Origin: an uncultured Hyphomonas sp.
GTDB taxonomy: Bacteria > Pseudomonadota > Alphaproteobacteria > Caulobacterales > Hyphomonadaceae
Length of the DNA stretch: 64,000 nucleotides
Reading direction: 5' to 3'
Assembly (NCBI RefSeq): GCF_963678195.1
Contig: NZ_OY782759.1
Location: 3,603,961-3,667,960 of the forward strand
Shown here: piece after piece, positions 60,627-64,000 of the stretch
Position numbering within the stretch: the stretch's first letter is position 1
How the letters are laid out: each line of letters begins with the position of its first letter
Program-made: the position numbers and the translations under genes
Notes under the pieces: generated by a model
Told to the model about the DNA's origin: nothing
The model's input: the letters and a program-made list of their open reading frames with translations, nothing else
Database searches by the model: none

Positions 60627-61235
60627 TCAGAGGAGGCCTTCTGCCGTCAGGGCCGCTTCCAGCCCCTCTGCAGAGCGGAAGTGATGCGTACGGAAGCCGA
60701 GCGCATCGGCGGCGGTGATATTCTTCTCGCTGTCGTCGATGAAAAATACCTCCCCCGGCGCCGGATTCCCCAGCTTTTCCAGCGTATGTGCGAAAGTGGC
60801 CGGGTCCGGCTTCACAAGGCCGATATCGCCGGAAACGACCGTGTGGCGGAAGCGTTTCACCAGCGGGAAATGTTCCAGCATCAGCGGCCAGGTTTCAGAC
60901 GGCATGTTGGAGAGGGCGTAAAGCGGCACGCCGCGGGCCTCCAGCCGGTCCATGAGATCCGGCGTGCCGTCGATATAGCCGTCGAACATCTCCATCCAGC
61001 GCCCGCCCCAGGCCCGGATTTCGGCTTCATATTGCGGGTATTGCGCGATCAGCGGCGGCGCATTGTCAGCAAAGCTCACGCCCGCGTCGTGGCGGGTGTG
61101 CCAAGCCATCGTACAGATTTCGGAGAGAAATCGCTCGCGCTCTTCCGCGTCAGGCAGGAGGCGCGAATACAAACGGGCCGGCTCCCAGTCGAGCACGACC
61201 CGTCCAAGATCGAAAAGAGCAATCCGGGCGGTCAT
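60627..61235 (-). CDS. HAD-IA family phosphatase, YihX-like
   Basis: 202 residues. HAD motif I FDLGRVVLDW (nucleophile Asp), motif II ALSNMPSE, motif III K in GLVKPDPATF and motif IV FIDDSEKNI. The FDLGxVxxD form and length match YihX-type sugar-phosphate phosphatases. Substrate unknown. The following gene on the same strand, rpmJ, lies upstream (31 bp), so co-transcription is possible. Confidence 0.88.
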   Translation of the reverse strand: MTARIALFDLGRVVLDWEPARLYSRLLPDAEERERFLSEICTMAWHTRHDAGVSFADNAPPLIAQYPQYEAEIRAWGGRWMEMFDGYIDGTPDLMDRLEARGVPLYALSNMPSETWPLMLEHFPLVKRFRHTVVSGDIGLVKPDPATFAHTLEKLGNPAPGEVFFIDDSEKNITAADALGFRTHHFRSAEGLEAALTAEGLL

Positions 61236-61266
61236 TTTCCCGCCTTATTGCCCATTCACGTTCCGC

Positions 61267-61392
61267 TCAGCCTTGCTTTGCTTTGAAGCGGGGATCGGTC
61301 TTGTTGATGACATAGACCTTGCCCTTGCGGCGCACGATCTTGCAATCGCGGTGACGCGACTTGAGCGATTTGAGAGACGAACGGACTTTCAT
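61267..61392 (-). CDS. rpmJ: 50S ribosomal protein L36
   Basis: 41 residues: [20 protein letters not shown] then [20 protein letters not shown]. The CxxC-x-CxH zinc set of classical L36 is lacking (one Cys), so this is the zinc-independent form usual in alphaproteobacteria. It sits apart from the spc operon, which is normal for this group. Divergent from mltB. Confidence 0.93.
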   Translation of the reverse strand: MKVRSSLKSLKSRHRDCKIVRRKGKVYVINKTDPRFKAKQG

Positions 61393-61503
61393 GGGATGGC
61401 CCCGTGGGTCATAAGGAATTGGAAAGCGGTGCGAGTAATGAATCCGGTCATCAGAGTCAAGGACACGCGCTGTCATGCGCGGCTGTTTTCAGGAGCATAT
61501 AAA

Positions 61504-62850
61504 GTGGCACGCCATGCGATCGCGCGCTCGCACATCGCCGGTGCGGCAATTCTTGCCGGCCTGCTGGTTTCCTGCGCCCATAGTCCCCAGGCGGCCCCCG
61601 GCACGCCGCCGTCTCCGCCGCCTGCCCCCAGCCAGCCGGCGCCGGACACCGGACCGGTCAGCTATAAATCCACCGGAAACAGTGACATGGACGCCTGGCG
61701 CGCGGATTTCTCCGCCCGCGCCATCGCGGCCGGACATGACCGCGCCGTGGTCAAATCCTTTCTCGAAAACATCCGGCCGCTGGACCTTTATCTCGGCTCA
61801 ACCTTCCAGGCCGCCGCCGTAGGCGTGGGCGACCAGGCCGAATTCGCCAAACCGATCTGGGACTATCTGAAAGTGCCATTGGGCAGCAGCCGGGTCGCCA
61901 ATGGCGCCTCGCACCTCGCCAATGAGGCCCAGCTTTTCTCTGAAATCGAAGCGAAATACGGCGTCGATGCCGAATACATCGCCGCGATCTGGGGCATGGA
62001 GTCTTCCTTCGGTGCTGTGATCGGCAATTTTGACGGACCGAACACGCTGGCCAATATGGCCGTGGAAGGCCGCCGCAAATCCTTCGCCGAGCGTGAATTG
62101 CTGACCCTGATGAAAATCGTCGAGCGCGGCGATGCCCACCGGGAGGAGCTGATCGCCGGCTGGGCGGGCGCCATGGGCCAGACCCAGTTCATGCCGTCGA
62201 CCTATTATGCCTACGCCCAGGATTTTGACGGCGACGGCGAAAAGGACATCTGGAAGAATGAAGGCGACGCCCTCGCCTCGGCGGCGAATTACCTGAAATC
62301 CTCCGGCTGGTCGCCGGGCCAGCCCTGGGGCATCGAGGTCATCGTGCCAAGCGGGTTCGATTTCTCCCTGGCCGACGGCAATGAGCGCCGGATGGAGACC
62401 TGGCGCAGCCATGGCCTGATCCCGATCCGGGGCGGCGATTTCCAGACTGGCGGTGCTGACTATGCCGAACTCTGGCTACCGGCCGGCGCGACCGGGCCGA
62501 AATACCTGATCTTCAACAATTTCAAAGTGTTCAAGCGCTATAACAATGCCGATTCCTACGCGCTTGCGGTTGGCCTGTCGGGCGATGCCTTTACCGGCAA
62601 GAAAGTGCCCGTCGCCGTCTGGCCGACAGACATCGAGCCGCTGACCGTGGCCGAGATCAAGGTCCTGCAAGCGAGCCTGAACTCGCGCGGCTTCGATGCG
62701 GGCGTCGTGGACGGGATTCCCGGCCGCAAGACCCGCACCGCGCTGCAGGGTTTCCAGAAGTCACAGGGCGTGGTGGCCGACGGCTATCCGACCAAGGACA
62801 TGCTGGCCCTGCTGACCGGCGGAGCTGCAGCCGTCGCCTCGACCAACTGA
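61504..62850 (+). CDS. mltB: Lytic murein transglycosylase B-type lipoprotein
   Basis: About 448 residues. GTG start at 61504 is set by AGGAG eight bases upstream and leads to a lipoprotein signal (LAGLLVSC, Cys24), followed by a Pro-rich linker. The SLT_2 domain has the catalytic E166 in IWGMESSFGAVIG, GWAGAMGQTQFMPSTYY and DGDGEKDIW. The last 65 residues are a peptidoglycan-binding repeat (LQASLNSRGFDAGVVDGIPG). It cleaves the glycan strand to 1,6-anhydro ends in the periplasm. The stop abuts the MFS stop (TGATCA). Confidence 0.9.
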   Translation: MARHAIARSHIAGAAILAGLLVSCAHSPQAAPGTPPSPPPAPSQPAPDTGPVSYKSTGNSDMDAWRADFSARAIAAGHDRAVVKSFLENIRPLDLYLGSTFQAAAVGVGDQAEFAKPIWDYLKVPLGSSRVANGASHLANEAQLFSEIEAKYGVDAEYIAAIWGMESSFGAVIGNFDGPNTLANMAVEGRRKSFAERELLTLMKIVERGDAHREELIAGWAGAMGQTQFMPSTYYAYAQDFDGDGEKDIWKNEGDALASAANYLKSSGWSPGQPWGIEVIVPSGFDFSLADGNERRMETWRSHGLIPIRGGDFQTGGADYAELWLPAGATGPKYLIFNNFKVFKRYNNADSYALAVGLSGDAFTGKKVPVAVWPTDIEPLTVAEIKVLQASLNSRGFDAGVVDGIPGRKTRTALQGFQKSQGVVADGYPTKDMLALLTGGAAAVASTN

Positions 62851-64000
62851 TCAGAGGTCCGTTTCCGGATCGAACTCGCCCACACCGTCGCGCAGGGCGT
62901 AATAGGCGTAAACGGCCATGAAGATCAGCAGGCCGGAGGCGATCATGAAGGGAATGTTCGCGCCGACATACTGGTAGACGAACAGGCCGAAGAAGGGCGT
63001 CACGATATAACCCATCCCGTTTGCTGAAATGACGAGGCCGGCGACATTGCCCTGGAGCTGGGGCGAGACGGCGAGCGACGCGCCGCTGGAAAAGCCCGGC
63101 CGGGCAAGCCCCTGCCCGAGGCCCAGCAGGAACTGCACCATGACCAGCGTGGCAAAATCCTGCGCCACGATCATCAGCAGCGCCCCGCAGAGCAGCGGGA
63201 TACAGCCCACCCACATCAGCGTCTTGTTGCGCAGCTTCAGCCGCGGGATCAGCACCAGCTGCGCCAGCAGCACCGCCATCGCGCCAACGGTGAAGGCCGG
63301 GCCGGTATACTGGGCGGCCTGAGGGCCGGCGACGTCCAGCTTGTCCATCACGGCGAAGACGAAGACCTGCATCAGGATGCCCGTCGCCAACGACAGGCAG
63401 ACCGCGAAGACCAGGAACGGCAACACGTCCCGCGAATGCCAGAGGCCGCGGGCATTGGTTTCGACGTCGAGGTTTGTCGCATCGGTGACCGGGTCCTTCT
63501 GTTCCGGCAGGCGGAACCAGATCATCCCCGCCATGACCGCCGCGATCACCGAAGTCAGCAGCAGCGGGCTGAGAATGCCCGCAAAGGCGACGAGCGCGGC
63601 AGCGAAAGCCGGCCCGACAACGGTGCCGACGCTGAAACCGGAGGAAATGAAGGCAATTTCGTCCCGCCGTTCGGCCTGGCTGGTCCGGTCGGCCACATAA
63701 GCCTGCGCGGCCGGGTTCGCCCCCGATCCGAAAATACCGAAAAAGGACCGCGAAATCGCAAGGCAGGCGAAAATCAGGAGCGTGTTGGTGATCAGCCCCG
63801 TCTTGGCGGCCAGGCCAGACAGGAACAGGAACAGCATCGAGACCGAATAGCCTGCGAGCCCCAGCGCCGCGATGGGCCGGCGACCATACCGGTTCGACCG
63901 CTTGCCCCAGAACGGCGAAAAGACCGACCAGAAAAAGGCCGACAGGCCAAAGACAGCGCCCGCCATCCAGTCCGGCAGGCCGACTTCGCGCGAGAGCGGC
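62851..64000 (-). CDS. MFS transporter, 5' end beyond the window
   Basis: At least 383 residues read from the right edge. About eleven hydrophobic segments; loop 2-3 signature KRSNRYGRRPI and a second GLGQGLARPGFSSGASLA. N-terminal residues are cut off at 64000 (reading continues PLSREVGLPDW upstream of the first ATG). TetA/multidrug-like (DHA1) by length and loop pattern; substrate unknown. Confidence 0.88.
   Translation of the reverse strand, partial: PLSREVGLPDWMAGAVFGLSAFFWSVFSPFWGKRSNRYGRRPIAALGLAGYSVSMLFLFLSGLAAKTGLITNTLLIFACLAISRSFFGIFGSGANPAAQAYVADRTSQAERRDEIAFISSGFSVGTVVGPAFAAALVAFAGILSPLLLTSVIAAVMAGMIWFRLPEQKDPVTDATNLDVETNARGLWHSRDVLPFLVFAVCLSLATGILMQVFVFAVMDKLDVAGPQAAQYTGPAFTVGAMAVLLAQLVLIPRLKLRNKTLMWVGCIPLLCGALLMIVAQDFATLVMVQFLLGLGQGLARPGFSSGASLAVSPQLQGNVAGLVISANGMGYIVTPFFGLFVYQYVGANIPFMIASGLLIFMAVYAYYALRDGVGEFDPETDL

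Overview
The window is GC-rich, gene-dense alphaproteobacterial chromosome. Its gene content fits a Hyphomonas/Caulobacter-type lineage: gapR, a Psp operon, an intracellular PHB depolymerase, an orphan motA, an HWE-type histidine kinase, a LexA box of the alphaproteobacterial GTTC-N7-GTTC type, and an EcfG-like promoter. Naming Hyphomonadaceae is inference from this content, not from an alignment. I see no rRNA, CRISPR array, prophage or transposase gene. One tRNA (Leu, anticodon CAA) is present. The last gene (an MFS transporter) runs off the right edge.

Layout. 0.2-6.6 kb: mdaB-like quinone reductase, GNAT enzyme, SOS-controlled Y-family polymerase, nitronate monooxygenase-like enzyme, secreted rhodanese, xerC, a YcgN-type protein coupled to two tandem mini-GNATs, and csbD. 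6.6-11.8 kb: mnmC, then a complete phage-shock locus. In it pspF is divergent from an operon of a 43-aa micro-ORF, pspA, a 36-aa micro-ORF, pspB, pspC and a 69-aa membrane protein, with a sigma-54 promoter and an IHF site between. 11.8-16.9 kb: a lone receiver coupled to a seven-PAS HWE kinase, then hpf-ptsN. 17-23 kb: fpr, a caspase-like protein among small membrane proteins, lpdA and a GNAT. 23-26.3 kb: a winged-helix regulator with a membrane protein, yebC, and a TetR with an AhpD-like protein.

26.4-27.6 kb is a gene-poor mosaic of nested inverted repeats. It is followed by two AT-richer small secreted-protein genes, and a second AT-richer insert lies at 35.6-36.7 kb with an ankyrin-repeat gene. 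28.6-48.1 kb is mostly housekeeping: YmdB-like phosphoesterase, a large lipoprotein, a YgjP-like metallopeptidase, a CPA antiporter, an EEP nuclease, motA, a duplicated peptide-ABC ATPase, OmpW, alcohol dehydrogenase plus tag, a carotenoid oxygenase divergent from TetR with a double operator, and phaZ.

48.2-52.6 kb is a metal-homeostasis divergon. A ZIP transporter faces a ZrgA-like lipoprotein/ABC ATPase/permease/DUF3299 cluster, with a perfect Zur-like palindrome midway between them. 52.6-64 kb: tRNA-Leu, exoD family, dsbB, SDR enzymes, EamA transporter, gapR, alpha/beta hydrolase with TPR protein, HAD phosphatase, rpmJ, mltB and MFS. The best candidates for undescribed biology are the micro-ORFs of the psp operon, the putative Zur divergon, the repeat mosaic and the caspase neighbourhood.
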